Source: Wansuia hejianensis (GTDB lineage Bacteria > Bacillota > Clostridia > Lachnospirales > Lachnospiraceae). From it: a stretch of DNA of 64,000 bases. The notes beneath the pieces were generated by a model. The model was not told the origin of the DNA. It did not search any database and worked only from the letters and a program-made list of their open reading frames with translations. This document shows, in pieces, positions 1-8,596 of this stretch (position 1 is the first letter of the stretch; the number at the start of each line of letters is the position of its first letter). The stretch spans positions 881,501 to 945,500 of the forward strand of contig NZ_CP060635.1 of the NCBI RefSeq assembly GCF_014337215.1, written 5' to 3'. The position numbers and the translations under genes are program-made.

Positions 1-1304
1 CGGATTACGTCAAACTGTCCATTCTGACAGCGCGTGACGCTTATGACAAGCTGACGGAAGAGCAGAAGGCCCTGGTGATGTATACTCAGGTGCTGCTGGA
101 TGCGGAAGCGGCCTGGGAAAAGCTGGCGGAGGAAAATGAACCGACGGACGAGGATAGGAATCTGGCCGCCGCAGTGGACGCGCTGATAGGAGAAATTGGA
201 ACGGTTACAGCAGACAGCGGGGATGCCATCGCGAAGGCCCGGCATGCCTATGACGGGCTGACAGATAAGCAAAAAAACCTTGTGGGGAACGCAAAGCTCT
301 TACTGGACGCAGAATCGGCCTACAACAAGCTGTGTGCAGATCCTGTGGCGTCGGCTATCGCGGCTATCGGAGAGATTACGCTGGATAAAAAAGAAGTAAT
401 TTTCGCGGCAAAGGATGCCTACGACGCTCTGTCGGACGCGCAAAAAATTCTGGTCCAGGACTATCAGGTGCTGGAGAACGCTATTATTACTTATCAGAAT
501 CTTGTGGTGGCTCAGCCTGTTATAGAGATGATCAGCGGCCTGGGAGATGTGGGCAGCATCACTCTGGGAGACGGGAACGCGATTTTGGCGGCGATTGCGG
601 CATATAATATGCTGACCGGAGAACAGCAGGCCCTGGTGACGAATTATGACATACTGGAGGCGGCGGCTTCTGTCTATGATTCACTGTCCGCCATACAGAA
701 CGTAATGATCCTGATTGACCGGATCGGTGCAGTCAGCCAGGCCAGCGGCGGACAGATCGCGGAAGCGCGCGCGGCATATAATAGCCTGACGCCGGATCAG
801 CAGAGAAGAGTGACGAATGGAGAAGTGCTTGAAAATGCCGAAAAAGCCTTTGCGGCTCTTCAGAGTCCCCAGGTTGACACCAACGTGAACACAGGGGGAA
901 TACAGGGGAATACCGCTGCTCTGGCAGGCGGCGGACAGTCTTCCGGAAGCGCCGGAACCGGTGGGACTGTTAAGGAAAATGGAACTGCAGTGGAAAATGG
1001 AGACGCCGGGCAGGAATCGTCCGCGGAAGAGGCGGAAGCTGAAAGTACAGCGAAAGACGATGCTTCAGCAGAAGACGGAGCACTCCCGGAGTGGCTGGAA
1101 AATCAGCTGAACGGCAACGCGGCTGCTGATACATCGGCCGACGCAGAGTCGCTGGCGTTGGAACAGGTTAAGATGGCAAAACGAAAAAATCTGCTGCTTA
1201 TTTTAGGGATTATTCTGGCGGCCTGCGGGGCGGTGACAGGCGCTTTAGGCTTCTCCCTGCGTAAGGCTGCGGGAAAAAGAAAGGAAAAGAAGGTTCATTT
1301 ATGA
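1..1304 (+). CDS. Cell-surface helical-repeat protein, 5' end outside window
   Basis: The reading frame is open from base 3, so the gene starts upstream of the window; the first in-frame start visible (GTG at 75) lies inside a repeat and is not the true start. The visible protein has at least four degenerate repeats of about 65 residues, each with an 'A..AY..L...Q..LV.....L..A' pattern, probably helical hairpins. A low-complexity Gly/Ser/Glu/Ala linker follows, then a C-terminal hydrophobic segment (LLLILGIILAACGAVTGAL) and a basic tail. This looks like a surface protein anchored by a C-terminal membrane helix. Its stop codon overlaps the next gene by 4 bases (ATGA), so the two are co-translated with the ECF transporter operon. 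I do not recognise a catalytic domain. By context it may present or capture the transporter's substrate. Confidence 0.75.
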   Translation, partial: DYVKLSILTARDAYDKLTEEQKALVMYTQVLLDAEAAWEKLAEENEPTDEDRNLAAAVDALIGEIGTVTADSGDAIAKARHAYDGLTDKQKNLVGNAKLLLDAESAYNKLCADPVASAIAAIGEITLDKKEVIFAAKDAYDALSDAQKILVQDYQVLENAIITYQNLVVAQPVIEMISGLGDVGSITLGDGNAILAAIAAYNMLTGEQQALVTNYDILEAAASVYDSLSAIQNVMILIDRIGAVSQASGGQIAEARAAYNSLTPDQQRRVTNGEVLENAEKAFAALQSPQVDTNVNTGGIQGNTAALAGGGQSSGSAGTGGTVKENGTAVENGDAGQESSAEEAEAESTAKDDASAEDGALPEWLENQLNGNAAADTSADAESLALEQVKMAKRKNLLLILGIILAACGAVTGALGFSLRKAAGKRKEKKVHL

Positions 1305-2728
1305 AAAAGAAACGATGGAAACGATCCAGGAGCCCGCAGAAGCTGTTGGCGGCAATTGTATCAGCATTCCTTCTGCTTCAGCCGGCCATGGCCGTACCTG
1401 CTGCCGGGGCAGACCCTGAAACGTCCGTTGCAGGAGCGGAAACAGGGGAGGCTGTCGCAGGAGAACTGCGGCAGATGCAGGAGGATATTATTGATTGGAG
1501 ACGCAGCTTTGAAGATAGCAGCCAGCTTTTGTCCGGCGAGCTGCTGGACAAAGCAGGGAGCGCCGGAAGTGACTGGTTTGCGTTTGATATCAGCCGGATG
1601 GGAATTGAGGATCAACAGGCAGCTTATCTGAGCAGGCTGGAGGATGTGGTAGAGAAGATCTACCAGGATATGGAAGACAGCCGGCTGAGGTACCGGCTGT
1701 CGGATCTGCACAGGATTGCCATGACGGTAGAGGCCTGCGGCGGCGACCCCACTGCCTTTGGAAGTGATCCGGAGGGAAATCCCATTAATCTGATCCGGGA
1801 TAGTGTCTGGAACAGTATCTGGGGCGATCCGGGAGCACAGGGGATTAACGGTTATATCTGGGCGCTTCTGACTGTGGACAGCAGGGGTTACGAAGAGCCG
1901 GCAGACGCAGAATGGACCAGAGAAAAGCTGATTACATCTATACTTTCCCGGCAGCTGGCGGACGGCGGCTTTGGCCTGATTAAAACAGACCCGTCGGACG
2001 TGGATCTCACTTCCATGGCGTTGACCGCACTCGCTCCATACCGGGATTCAGAGCAGACTTACACTGTGACCAATATTGTATCGGAAGAACAGGTGACTAT
2101 GACTGTGGCGGAGATGTCCGAGAGAGCTTTTGCATGTCTGGAGAAGCTGCAGCAGGCGGACGGCAGCATGATTACCTATGAGGAACGTACCTCAGAAAGC
2201 ACCAGCTGGGCCATGATGGCTTTGGCCTCCTGGGGCCGGGATCCGGAAAAGGATGAGCAATTCATCAAAAACGGACAAACCCTGCTGGATGGGCTGAGGG
2301 CCTTCAGGCTGGAGGACGGCAGTATCATTCACAGCCTGGACGGGGATCAGGAGGAAACAGAAGGTAATAATATGGCCGGCTATCAGGCTGTCTATGGTTT
2401 AGAGGCCGTCTGCAGGCTGAAGGAGGGAAGGCCCGGAGTTTTCGACCTGTCTGACGCGCCCGAAATTTCCCGGGAGGAAATTGAGAAAGCAGGCGCGGAA
2501 CTTCCGGAGCTGACTGAAGAGGAAGAAAAGACAGGCGAACAGGTGAAACAGGAGACTGGCAGCCGGGCGGTACTGGTGACGGCTGTGGCTGCCTCAGGTA
2601 TCGTGCTGGCTGTGGTGATCTTTTTGATTCTGCTGTTGAGGGACCGGAACAAAAAGAAGCAGAAGGCGGATTCTGACGGCGGTACCGGCAGAGAGGAAAA
2701 TGCGGATGGTGAGGATGACGAGTGGTAA
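1301..2728 (+). CDS. Surface prenyltransferase/squalene-cyclase-like barrel protein (intrinsic-factor-like)
   Basis: 475 residues. The N-terminus is basic then hydrophobic with an AMA/AAG-type cleavage region (about residues 10-36). The middle has alpha/alpha-barrel repeats of the prenyltransferase/squalene oxidase type; motifs such as 'RQLADGGFG', 'LTSMALTAL', 'LQQADGSM' and 'STSWAMMALASWG' are visible. A C-terminal membrane helix (about 425-447) and a charged tail anchor it outside the cell. Known: the N-terminal domain of intrinsic factor and transcobalamin has this same alpha6/alpha6 fold. The next gene carries a DUF4430 domain, related to the transcobalamin C-terminal domain, and an ECF transporter follows. 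I infer a ligand-binding surface protein for corrinoid capture. It is not likely a terpene cyclase, because it is exported, membrane-anchored and linked to a transporter. The start overlaps the upstream stop (ATGA). Confidence 0.7.
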   Translation: MKKKRWKRSRSPQKLLAAIVSAFLLLQPAMAVPAAGADPETSVAGAETGEAVAGELRQMQEDIIDWRRSFEDSSQLLSGELLDKAGSAGSDWFAFDISRMGIEDQQAAYLSRLEDVVEKIYQDMEDSRLRYRLSDLHRIAMTVEACGGDPTAFGSDPEGNPINLIRDSVWNSIWGDPGAQGINGYIWALLTVDSRGYEEPADAEWTREKLITSILSRQLADGGFGLIKTDPSDVDLTSMALTALAPYRDSEQTYTVTNIVSEEQVTMTVAEMSERAFACLEKLQQADGSMITYEERTSESTSWAMMALASWGRDPEKDEQFIKNGQTLLDGLRAFRLEDGSIIHSLDGDQEETEGNNMAGYQAVYGLEAVCRLKEGRPGVFDLSDAPEISREEIEKAGAELPELTEEEEKTGEQVKQETGSRAVLVTAVAASGIVLAVVIFLILLLRDRNKKKQKADSDGGTGREENADGEDDEW

Positions 2729-2743
2729 TCGCGGAGGAGACAT

Positions 2744-3364
2744 ATGAAGAAAAACATTCTTCTGATTGGGATCATCGTTATGCTGGTACTGATATTAGCT
2801 AAAGGGGTCAGAATTCAGTCAGTGGAAGAATATTATCTGACTCATACAGAAGACATCACGGAGGATTCGGAGACAGTCACGGTCAGTATCCGCTGCGATA
2901 CTCTTTTAAAAGAGGAAAACTGGAAGAAGCTGGACAAGCAGCTGCGCAGTGATAAATATGTCCCCTCAGACGGAATGATACTGGGAGAAACGGCCTGCGC
3001 TCTCAGGAAAGGAGACACGGCTTTTGATCTGCTGAAGAGGGTGTGCAGGTATCATGAAATCCAGATGGAATACCAGGGTCCGGATACCAATGTTTACAGT
3101 ACAGTATTTATTAAAGGGATTAATTATTTATATGATTTTTCCTGCGGAGAGCTGTCCGGATGGATGTACAAGGTTAATGGAGAATTTCCGGGAAAGGGCT
3201 GCAGCAGCTATAAGCTTCATGACGGAGACCGGGTAGAGTGGGTATACACCTGTGATTTGGGCAAGGATGTCGGAGACCAGTATCTGAAGGGAAAGAACCA
3301 AAAAGAAAATAAAGAAGAAGTGGAAAAAGACAGAAAGACTGAAGCGGGAGGTAAAGAGTCATGA
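2744..3364 (+). CDS. Membrane-anchored DUF4430 (transcobalamin-C-like) protein
   Basis: 206 residues, with an N-terminal signal anchor (about residues 4-20, LLIGIIVMLVLILAKG). The DUF4430-type domain spans about residues 40-175, with the typical 'F..L..V' segment, 'YLYDFSCGELSGWMY.VNG' and 'Y.L.DGD.VEW.YTCDLG'. The C-terminus is highly charged. Known: DUF4430 is related to the C-terminal beta domain of animal transcobalamin/intrinsic factor. It lies 15 bases after the prenyltransferase-like gene and overlaps ecfT by 4 bases, so it is part of the same transcript. The likely role is extracellular ligand binding paired with the barrel protein. The SD (GGAGG) sits just upstream of the ATG. Confidence 0.7.
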   Translation: MKKNILLIGIIVMLVLILAKGVRIQSVEEYYLTHTEDITEDSETVTVSIRCDTLLKEENWKKLDKQLRSDKYVPSDGMILGETACALRKGDTAFDLLKRVCRYHEIQMEYQGPDTNVYSTVFIKGINYLYDFSCGELSGWMYKVNGEFPGKGCSSYKLHDGDRVEWVYTCDLGKDVGDQYLKGKNQKENKEEVEKDRKTEAGGKES

Positions 3365-4242
3365 ATGGATTCGGAAGTTATCATCCGGCGGTATTGTTTT
3401 CCTATTATGTATTGGTAGTTTGCTTTTCTATGATCAGCATGCACCCGGTCATCATCGGCGCATCCGTTATAGGGGGCCTTCTGTTGTTCTGGGCTCAGAA
3501 TACAGTTCGTAAACTATTAAAGGAACTGGGCTTTTTCTTTGTTCTTTTTCTTCTGATGGCTTTTGCCAATCCGCTGCTGGTTCACAACGGGGAGACGGTT
3601 CTCTTTTTCATGAACGACAATCCGGTTACGCTGGAAGCGATGATTTACGGCGGCATGTCTTCGTTGATGATTGTGGGGATTCTGTTATGGTGCCGCTGCT
3701 ACAGCGCGGTCCTGACGACCGATAAATTCCTGTATTTGTTTGGTAAACTGATTCCAAAGCTGGGGCTGATATTATCCATGGCATTTCGGTTTATACCGTT
3801 ATTTAAGCTGCAGATAAAGAAAATTAATCAGTCCCAGAAGACGATGGGGCTGTATGCATCCGATAGTATTTCAGATAAAATCGGGGGAGGAATAAGGGTA
3901 TTTGACAGTCTTGTTTCCTGGTCTATGGAAAATTCCATCGATACGGCGGACGCAATGAAAGCCAGAGGCTATGGGCTGCGGGGAAGAACAAATTTTACAT
4001 TGTTTCGTTTTCATAAAAGGGATGGGATACTTCTGAGTGTTCTGTGCGCTCTGGCGTGTGATCTCTTTATCTGTTTTGGACTGGGAGTTTTTGATTATTA
4101 TTATTATCCGCTGGCAGCGGATATTAATTGGAATGTGTTATCTGTTTTCCAATATTTATCGGTACTAGTATTCATGTGTATTCCGGGCATTTTAGAAATT
4201 CGTGAACGGATAACCTGGAACTATTTGAAATCGAAAATCTGA
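3361..4242 (+). CDS. ECF transporter transmembrane (T) component
   Basis: 293 residues with several hydrophobic helices in the N-terminal half and a cytoplasmic coupling region. The signature 'AMKARGYGLRGRT' (about residues 198-210) is the Ala-Arg-Gly coupling motif of EcfT/CbiQ proteins, which contacts the ATPases. It is preceded by 'SMAFRFIPLFKLQIKKI', typical of the first coupling helix. It belongs to the energy-coupling factor class of vitamin importers and would form a complex with the following fused ATPase and the S component. It overlaps the DUF4430 gene (ATGA). Confidence 0.9.
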   Translation: MNGFGSYHPAVLFSYYVLVVCFSMISMHPVIIGASVIGGLLLFWAQNTVRKLLKELGFFFVLFLLMAFANPLLVHNGETVLFFMNDNPVTLEAMIYGGMSSLMIVGILLWCRCYSAVLTTDKFLYLFGKLIPKLGLILSMAFRFIPLFKLQIKKINQSQKTMGLYASDSISDKIGGGIRVFDSLVSWSMENSIDTADAMKARGYGLRGRTNFTLFRFHKRDGILLSVLCALACDLFICFGLGVFDYYYYPLAADINWNVLSVFQYLSVLVFMCIPGILEIRERITWNYLKSKI

Positions 4243-4302
4243 TTTTTCAGAGGAGCAGGATTTACCGGCTGCAGAAGTGAAGAAAACAAAGGAGAAGGTA
4301 TC

Positions 4303-6033
4303 ATGGAGTTACTAAAAGTCGAAGATCTGACATTTACATATCCACGGCAGAAAAGGGACAGTCAGGAAAGCCATCCGGCTCTTGAAGGGGTTACCTTCCG
4401 GATTCAGGAGGGAGAATTTATTGTGGTGTGCGGAGAATCAGGCTGCGGCAAAACGACGCTTCTAAAGCTTCTGAAGCGGGAACTGGCACCTGCCGGAGAG
4501 AAGTCCGGGAACATATGGTTTCGTGGAGTAGAGCAGAAGGCTTTGACGGAACGGGAGGCGGCCTGTGAGATTGGCTACGTCCTTCAAAATCCGGAAAATC
4601 AGACAGTGACGGATAAGGTTTGGCATGAACTGGCTTTTGGGCTGGAAAACATGGGGATGCCGAGACCGGCCATCCGCAGGAGGGTAGCGGAGATGGCCTG
4701 CTTCTTCGGCATCGATGACTGGTTCAGGAAGAAGACCACTGAGTTGTCTGGCGGCCAAAAGCAGCTGTTAAACCTGGCTTCCATCATGGCTATGCAGCCC
4801 CGGCTGCTGATCCTGGATGAGCCGACCAGCCAGCTGGATCCAATCGCGGCTTCTGATTTCATCAATACGCTTGTGAAAATCAATAAGGAGCTGGGATTGA
4901 CGATTCTGATGACGGAACACCGGCTGGAAGAAGTATTCCCGGCAGCTGACCGTGTGTTTATCATGGATCAGGGCAAAATGCTTCTGATGGAGCCGCCCAG
5001 AGAGGCGGGGCGCGATTTAAAACAGCTGAAGGCAGATCACAAAATGCTTCTGGGCCTGCCCAGCGCCCTGCGCATTTATCACGGCCTGGATGCGGAGGAT
5101 GCGGAATGTCCGCTGACTGTGCGGGACGGCAGAAATTTTCTCGCAGAAAATTATAAAAACCAGGTGCGAAGCCTGATGCGGCCGGCAGCGCCGGATGCAA
5201 AAGAAAGACCTGTGGCCATGCGTATGAAAGATATCTGCTTCCGGTATGAGAAGGAGCTTCCGGACGTGCTGGAAGCAGTAGCCCTGACCGTCTATGAAGG
5301 GGAAATCGTGAGCCTCCTGGGAGGCAACGGGGCGGGCAAAACGACGCTGCTGAATGTGATTTCAGGGACAATTAAGCCATACCGGGGGAAAATAGAAATC
5401 TTTGGAAAGAGGCTTCAGAAATATTCAGGAAAAGAGCTGTATGTGGGCAAGCTGGCATCACTGCCTCAAAACCCCCAGACAGTGTTTATTAAGATGTCTG
5501 TACGGGAGGATTATGAGGAAATCAGAAAAGTGATTGGCTGCGGAGAAGATGAAATGGGGCGGAAAATCAGTGAAACGGCAGAGCTTCTGGGGATCAGCCA
5601 TCTGCTGGACCGCCATCCATACGATCTCAGCGGGGGAGAGCAGCAAAAGGCGGCCATTGGGAAGATTTTGCTGCTGCGGCCGCGTCTGCTTCTGCTGGAC
5701 GAGCCGACGAAAGGAATTGACGCATGGTCCAAGCAGCAGCTGCAGCTGTTGTTGAAGAGCCTGAAAGAACAGGGAATCTCAATCTTAATGGTAACGCACG
5801 ATGTGGAATTTGCCGCAGGTGTTTCTGACCGCTGCGGCCTGTTCTTTGACCATGCGGTTGTGTCATTGGATACTCCGGAGGAGTTTTTCTGTAATAATAA
5901 TTATTATACGACAGCGGCAAACCGCATATCCAGACAGCAATATGACAACGCAGTCACCTGCGAAGAGGTAATCGCCCTGTGCAGGGAAAACGGGAGAAAG
6001 GCATCGGATCACAGACAAGGAGGTGCGGCATGA
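4303..6033 (+). CDS. ECF transporter ATPase, two fused nucleotide-binding domains
   Basis: 576 residues containing both ATPase domains of an ECF transporter in one chain. Domain 1 has Walker A GESGCGKTT (44-52), signature LSGGQKQ and Walker B LLILDEPTSQLD. Domain 2 has Walker A GGNGAGKTT, signature LSGGEQQK and Walker B LLLLDEPTKGID. Many Firmicutes encode EcfA1 and EcfA2 as separate genes shared by many S components. A fused pair beside its own T and S genes indicates a dedicated (group I-like) transporter. The stop codon overlaps the start of the S component by 4 bases. A 60-base gap upstream ends in a GGAGAAGG-type SD. Confidence 0.9.
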   Translation: MELLKVEDLTFTYPRQKRDSQESHPALEGVTFRIQEGEFIVVCGESGCGKTTLLKLLKRELAPAGEKSGNIWFRGVEQKALTEREAACEIGYVLQNPENQTVTDKVWHELAFGLENMGMPRPAIRRRVAEMACFFGIDDWFRKKTTELSGGQKQLLNLASIMAMQPRLLILDEPTSQLDPIAASDFINTLVKINKELGLTILMTEHRLEEVFPAADRVFIMDQGKMLLMEPPREAGRDLKQLKADHKMLLGLPSALRIYHGLDAEDAECPLTVRDGRNFLAENYKNQVRSLMRPAAPDAKERPVAMRMKDICFRYEKELPDVLEAVALTVYEGEIVSLLGGNGAGKTTLLNVISGTIKPYRGKIEIFGKRLQKYSGKELYVGKLASLPQNPQTVFIKMSVREDYEEIRKVIGCGEDEMGRKISETAELLGISHLLDRHPYDLSGGEQQKAAIGKILLLRPRLLLLDEPTKGIDAWSKQQLQLLLKSLKEQGISILMVTHDVEFAAGVSDRCGLFFDHAVVSLDTPEEFFCNNNYYTTAANRISRQQYDNAVTCEEVIALCRENGRKASDHRQGGAA

Positions 6034-6788
6034 GAAAGAGTGATACAGCGGCAGGGGAATTCAGACGGCCGGCCGGAGAAGTTCTGGAAAATACGGCTCC
6101 TTACAGCATCCGGAGATTTGTGGGCTGGGGGTGCCTGATTGCCGGCGCCGTCCTGCTGATCGTCCTGGGCGTCCGGCTGATGGCAGACCGCAGATATAAT
6201 CTGGTGTCGGTGTTGATCGCTCTCCTTTCCTGTGTCCCTTTCTATTTCGCCTATGAAAAGAGAGAGGGGAGTATTCGCCGCATGGTCATGATTGCGGTTA
6301 TGACGGCGATTTCCGTGCTGGGCAGGTTGATTTTCGGGCCAATACCGGCATTTAAGCCGATGGCGGCGGTCACGATCCTGTCAGGCATCTATATGGGGCC
6401 GGAGTCGGGGTTCCTGGTCGGTTCCCTGTCGGCGGTGGTGTCCAATATATTTTTCGGACAGGGCCCCTGGACCCCGTTCCAGATGCTGACCCTGGGGATG
6501 ACAGGCTTATTGTCAGGCCTTCCCCTGTTCCGGGTGCTGCTCAGAAAACGCCTGCCGCTGGCTATCTGGGGAATGGCGATGGGAATCATGTATTCCGGAA
6601 TTATGGATATCTGGACGGTGCTGAGCCTGATTGATTCTTTTAGCTGGAAACGGTATCTGCTGGCGCTGAGTACAGCGGTTCCGTATACCGTCACTTATAT
6701 GGTGTCAAATGTAGTGTTTTTGATGCTGACAATAAAACCGATCGGTGAGAAATTGAACCGGATACAGATAAAACACGGGATATTCTGA
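6030..6788 (+). CDS. ECF transporter substrate-specific (S) component, probably corrinoid
   Basis: 252 residues. The start at 6030 is chosen because AAGGAGG lies at 6017-6023 and the ATG overlaps the ATPase stop. About six hydrophobic segments are visible. The segment 'GRLIFGPIPAFKPMAAV' followed by 'SNIFFGQGPWTPFQM' resembles S components that I associate with cobalamin (CbrT-like) uptake. This assignment is from memory of the family and is not proven here. An unusual N-terminal extension of about 80 residues carries two extra hydrophobic stretches before the usual 'RRMVMIAVMTAIS' start of the S-component core. The alternatives are another vitamin or a corrinoid precursor such as alpha-ribazole. 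Confidence 0.75.
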   Translation: MRKSDTAAGEFRRPAGEVLENTAPYSIRRFVGWGCLIAGAVLLIVLGVRLMADRRYNLVSVLIALLSCVPFYFAYEKREGSIRRMVMIAVMTAISVLGRLIFGPIPAFKPMAAVTILSGIYMGPESGFLVGSLSAVVSNIFFGQGPWTPFQMLTLGMTGLLSGLPLFRVLLRKRLPLAIWGMAMGIMYSGIMDIWTVLSLIDSFSWKRYLLALSTAVPYTVTYMVSNVVFLMLTIKPIGEKLNRIQIKHGIF

Positions 6789-6814
6789 AAACACTTATAA
6801 AACCAAATTACCTC

Positions 6815-6843
6815 TTGACATTCTGCAGCCAGGCCGATATACT
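6815..6843 (+). promoter_or_regulatory. tyrS promoter
   Basis: A perfect sigmaA-type promoter: TTGACA at 6815-6820, a 17-base spacer and TATACT at 6838-6843. It starts the T-box leader of tyrS. Confidence 0.8.
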
Positions 6844-6849
6844 GCATCT

Positions 6850-7117
6850 TAGAGAAAGGCAATGAAGGGAACCAGTAACAGAAGGAAAGCAGACAGAGAG
6901 CAGCCGGAAGCTGAGAGGCGCGTGCGGAACTTTTGCGAATACATCCCCAAGCCCCGCACCGAACGGAGTACAAGTAGGCTGCGGCGTGTTGACGGACGTT
7001 ATCAGCGTCAGGGTATGACAGTACCCGCTGAGGCAGCCGGCTGTGAAGCGGCTGTGAATTTAGGTGGTAACACGGAAGTAGAGCTTTCGTCCTATGTTTT
7101 GGGATGAGGGCTTTTTA
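6850..7117 (+). promoter_or_regulatory. T-box riboswitch leader of tyrS (tyrosine specifier)
   Basis: This is a leader of about 270 bases between a strong promoter and tyrS with T-box hallmarks. A Stem I region is followed by a candidate specifier TAC (6969-6971, tyrosine). The conserved T-box segment TAGGTGGTAACACGG (about 7061-7075) pairs with the uncharged tRNA acceptor end. It is followed by a competing terminator. Known: uncharged tRNA-Tyr binding stabilises the antiterminator and raises synthetase expression. No credible coding sequence lies within it. Confidence 0.85.
7082..7117 (+). terminator. T-box terminator of tyrS
   Basis: A hairpin of AGCTTTCGTCC (from 7082) with GGGATGAGGGCT (7101-7112), including G-T pairs, followed by TTTTT. 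It immediately follows the T-box sequence, so antiterminator and terminator are mutually exclusive. Confidence 0.75.
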
Positions 7118-7177
7118 TTATGCATTAAGAAGCGCCTCACTCCTATTTTAAATACGAAAATCAGGAGGAATGAAACA

Positions 7178-8404
7178 ATGAAAATCTATGATGAACTGGT
7201 TGCCCGGGGCCTGATTGCCCAGGTGACAGATGAAAAGGAAATCCGTGAGCTGGTTGACAATGGTAAAGCTGTCTTTTATATCGGATTTGATCCTACGGCA
7301 GACAGCCTTCATGTGGGGCATTTTATGGCCCTCTGCCTGATGAAACGCCTTCAGATGGCCGGCAACCGGCCTATCGCACTTCTGGGCGGAGGAACCGGCA
7401 TGATCGGGGACCCTTCTGGGAGATCTGATATGAGGCAGATGATGACGCCGGAGACCATCCAGCATAACTGTGACTGTTTTAAGCGGCAGATGAGCCGTTT
7501 TATTGACTTTTCTGATGATAAAGCGCTGATGGTGAATAATGCGGAATGGCTGATGGATCTGAATTATATTGAATTTATCCGTGAGATCGGCCCTCATTTC
7601 TCAGTAAACCAGATGCTGAGGGCTGAGTGCTACAAGCAGAGAATGGAAAAAGGGCTGAGTTTTCTGGAGTTTAACTACATGCTGATGCAGAGCTATGATT
7701 TCTATGAGCTGTTCCAGCGCTACAACTGCAACATGCAGTTCGGCGGCGACGATCAGTGGAGCAATATGCTGGGCGGGACCGATCTGATCCGGAGAAAGCT
7801 GCATAAAGACGCCTATGCAATGACGATTAACCTGCTGCTGAATTCTGAGGGCAAAAAAATGGGCAAGACCCAGTCAGGCGCGGTCTGGCTGGATCCTGAC
7901 AAGACGACTCCTTTTGAATTTTATCAATACTGGCGGAATATCGGGGATGCGGATGTCCTCAAATGCCTGAGGATGCTGACCTTCCTTCCCATTGAACAGA
8001 TCGATGAGATGGATCAGTGGGAAGGCAGCCAGCTGAACCAGGCGAAGGAGATCCTGGCTTACGAGCTGACTGGGCTGGTTCACGGAGAAGAGGAGGCCAA
8101 GAAAGCGGAGGCAGGCGCAAAGGCTCTCTTTACCGGGGGCGGTGACGCCGCTCATATGCCAACCACAGAGCTGGCAGAAGAAGACTTTGAAGAAGGGGCA
8201 ATTGATTTAATCACACTGCTGGTGAAGGCCGAGCTGGCCGGCACCCGCTCAGAGGCGAGAAGGTCGATAGAACAGGGCGGTGTTTCCATTGATGGAGAAA
8301 AGATCGGCGATATCCGGTATCAGGTAAAGAAAGAATCCATCGGTACAGACGGAATCCTGCTGAAACGGGGTAAAAAGAACTTTAAAAAGATTTGCGTCCA
8401 ATAG
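7178..8404 (+). CDS. tyrS: Tyrosyl-tRNA synthetase
   Basis: 408 residues; charges tRNA-Tyr in the cytoplasm. The class I HIGH motif appears as HVGH (45-48) after 'YIGFDPTADSL', and the KMSKS-like motif as KMGKT in 'GKKMGKTQSG'. A C-terminal S4-like RNA-binding domain follows ('LLVKAELAGTRSEARRSIEQGGV'). The ATG at 7178 has AGGAGG at 7163-7168. The TyrRS identity agrees with the TAC specifier in the leader. Length is normal for bacterial TyrRS. Confidence 0.96.
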   Translation: MKIYDELVARGLIAQVTDEKEIRELVDNGKAVFYIGFDPTADSLHVGHFMALCLMKRLQMAGNRPIALLGGGTGMIGDPSGRSDMRQMMTPETIQHNCDCFKRQMSRFIDFSDDKALMVNNAEWLMDLNYIEFIREIGPHFSVNQMLRAECYKQRMEKGLSFLEFNYMLMQSYDFYELFQRYNCNMQFGGDDQWSNMLGGTDLIRRKLHKDAYAMTINLLLNSEGKKMGKTQSGAVWLDPDKTTPFEFYQYWRNIGDADVLKCLRMLTFLPIEQIDEMDQWEGSQLNQAKEILAYELTGLVHGEEEAKKAEAGAKALFTGGGDAAHMPTTELAEEDFEEGAIDLITLLVKAELAGTRSEARRSIEQGGVSIDGEKIGDIRYQVKKESIGTDGILLKRGKKNFKKICVQ

Positions 8405-8423
8405 CCAGTTGTGCTATCATACT

Positions 8424-8517
8424 TTGTGGAACAGCGTAGCTGCTCCCCCGCCCCGACAGGGGTATGAGTTACGGGATGCTCTGGAGTATACGTTGTGGAA
8501 CAGCGTGAGCTGTTTCT
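8424..8517 (+). repeat. Dispersed ~70-bp three-hairpin element, copy A (one unit plus partial second)
   Basis: Begins TTGTGGAACAGC at 8424 and again at 8493 (69-base period). The unit holds GGAACAGC/GCTG..C (weak hairpin 1), CCCCG/CGGGG-type hairpin 2 around 8450-8462, then the conserved TATGAGTTACGGGAT. It matches copies at 13329, 31431 (inverted), 43551 (inverted, partial) and 20144 (inverted, degenerate). It sits 80 bases before the alaS start, where no T-box is present. Confidence 0.8.
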
Positions 8518-8596
8518 ACATGCCCGGAAGCAATCTGCTTATTCATGTAAGTGTATCAGAATTAAAAATATAGTAACTGTTTTTGGAGGAAATGTC

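Noticed and set aside
1301..2728. Terpene/hopanoid cyclase annotation
   Set aside because: The protein is exported and membrane-anchored, sits in a transporter operon and lacks an evident DxDD-type catalytic motif; a binding protein fits better.
6862..7107. Open frame of 81 codons upstream of tyrS
   Set aside because: It lies wholly within the T-box leader; the structured RNA explains the sequence and there is no SD or protein-like composition.
8405..8596. T-box leader for alaS
   Set aside because: No T-box consensus segment or terminator found; the space is filled by the dispersed repeat.
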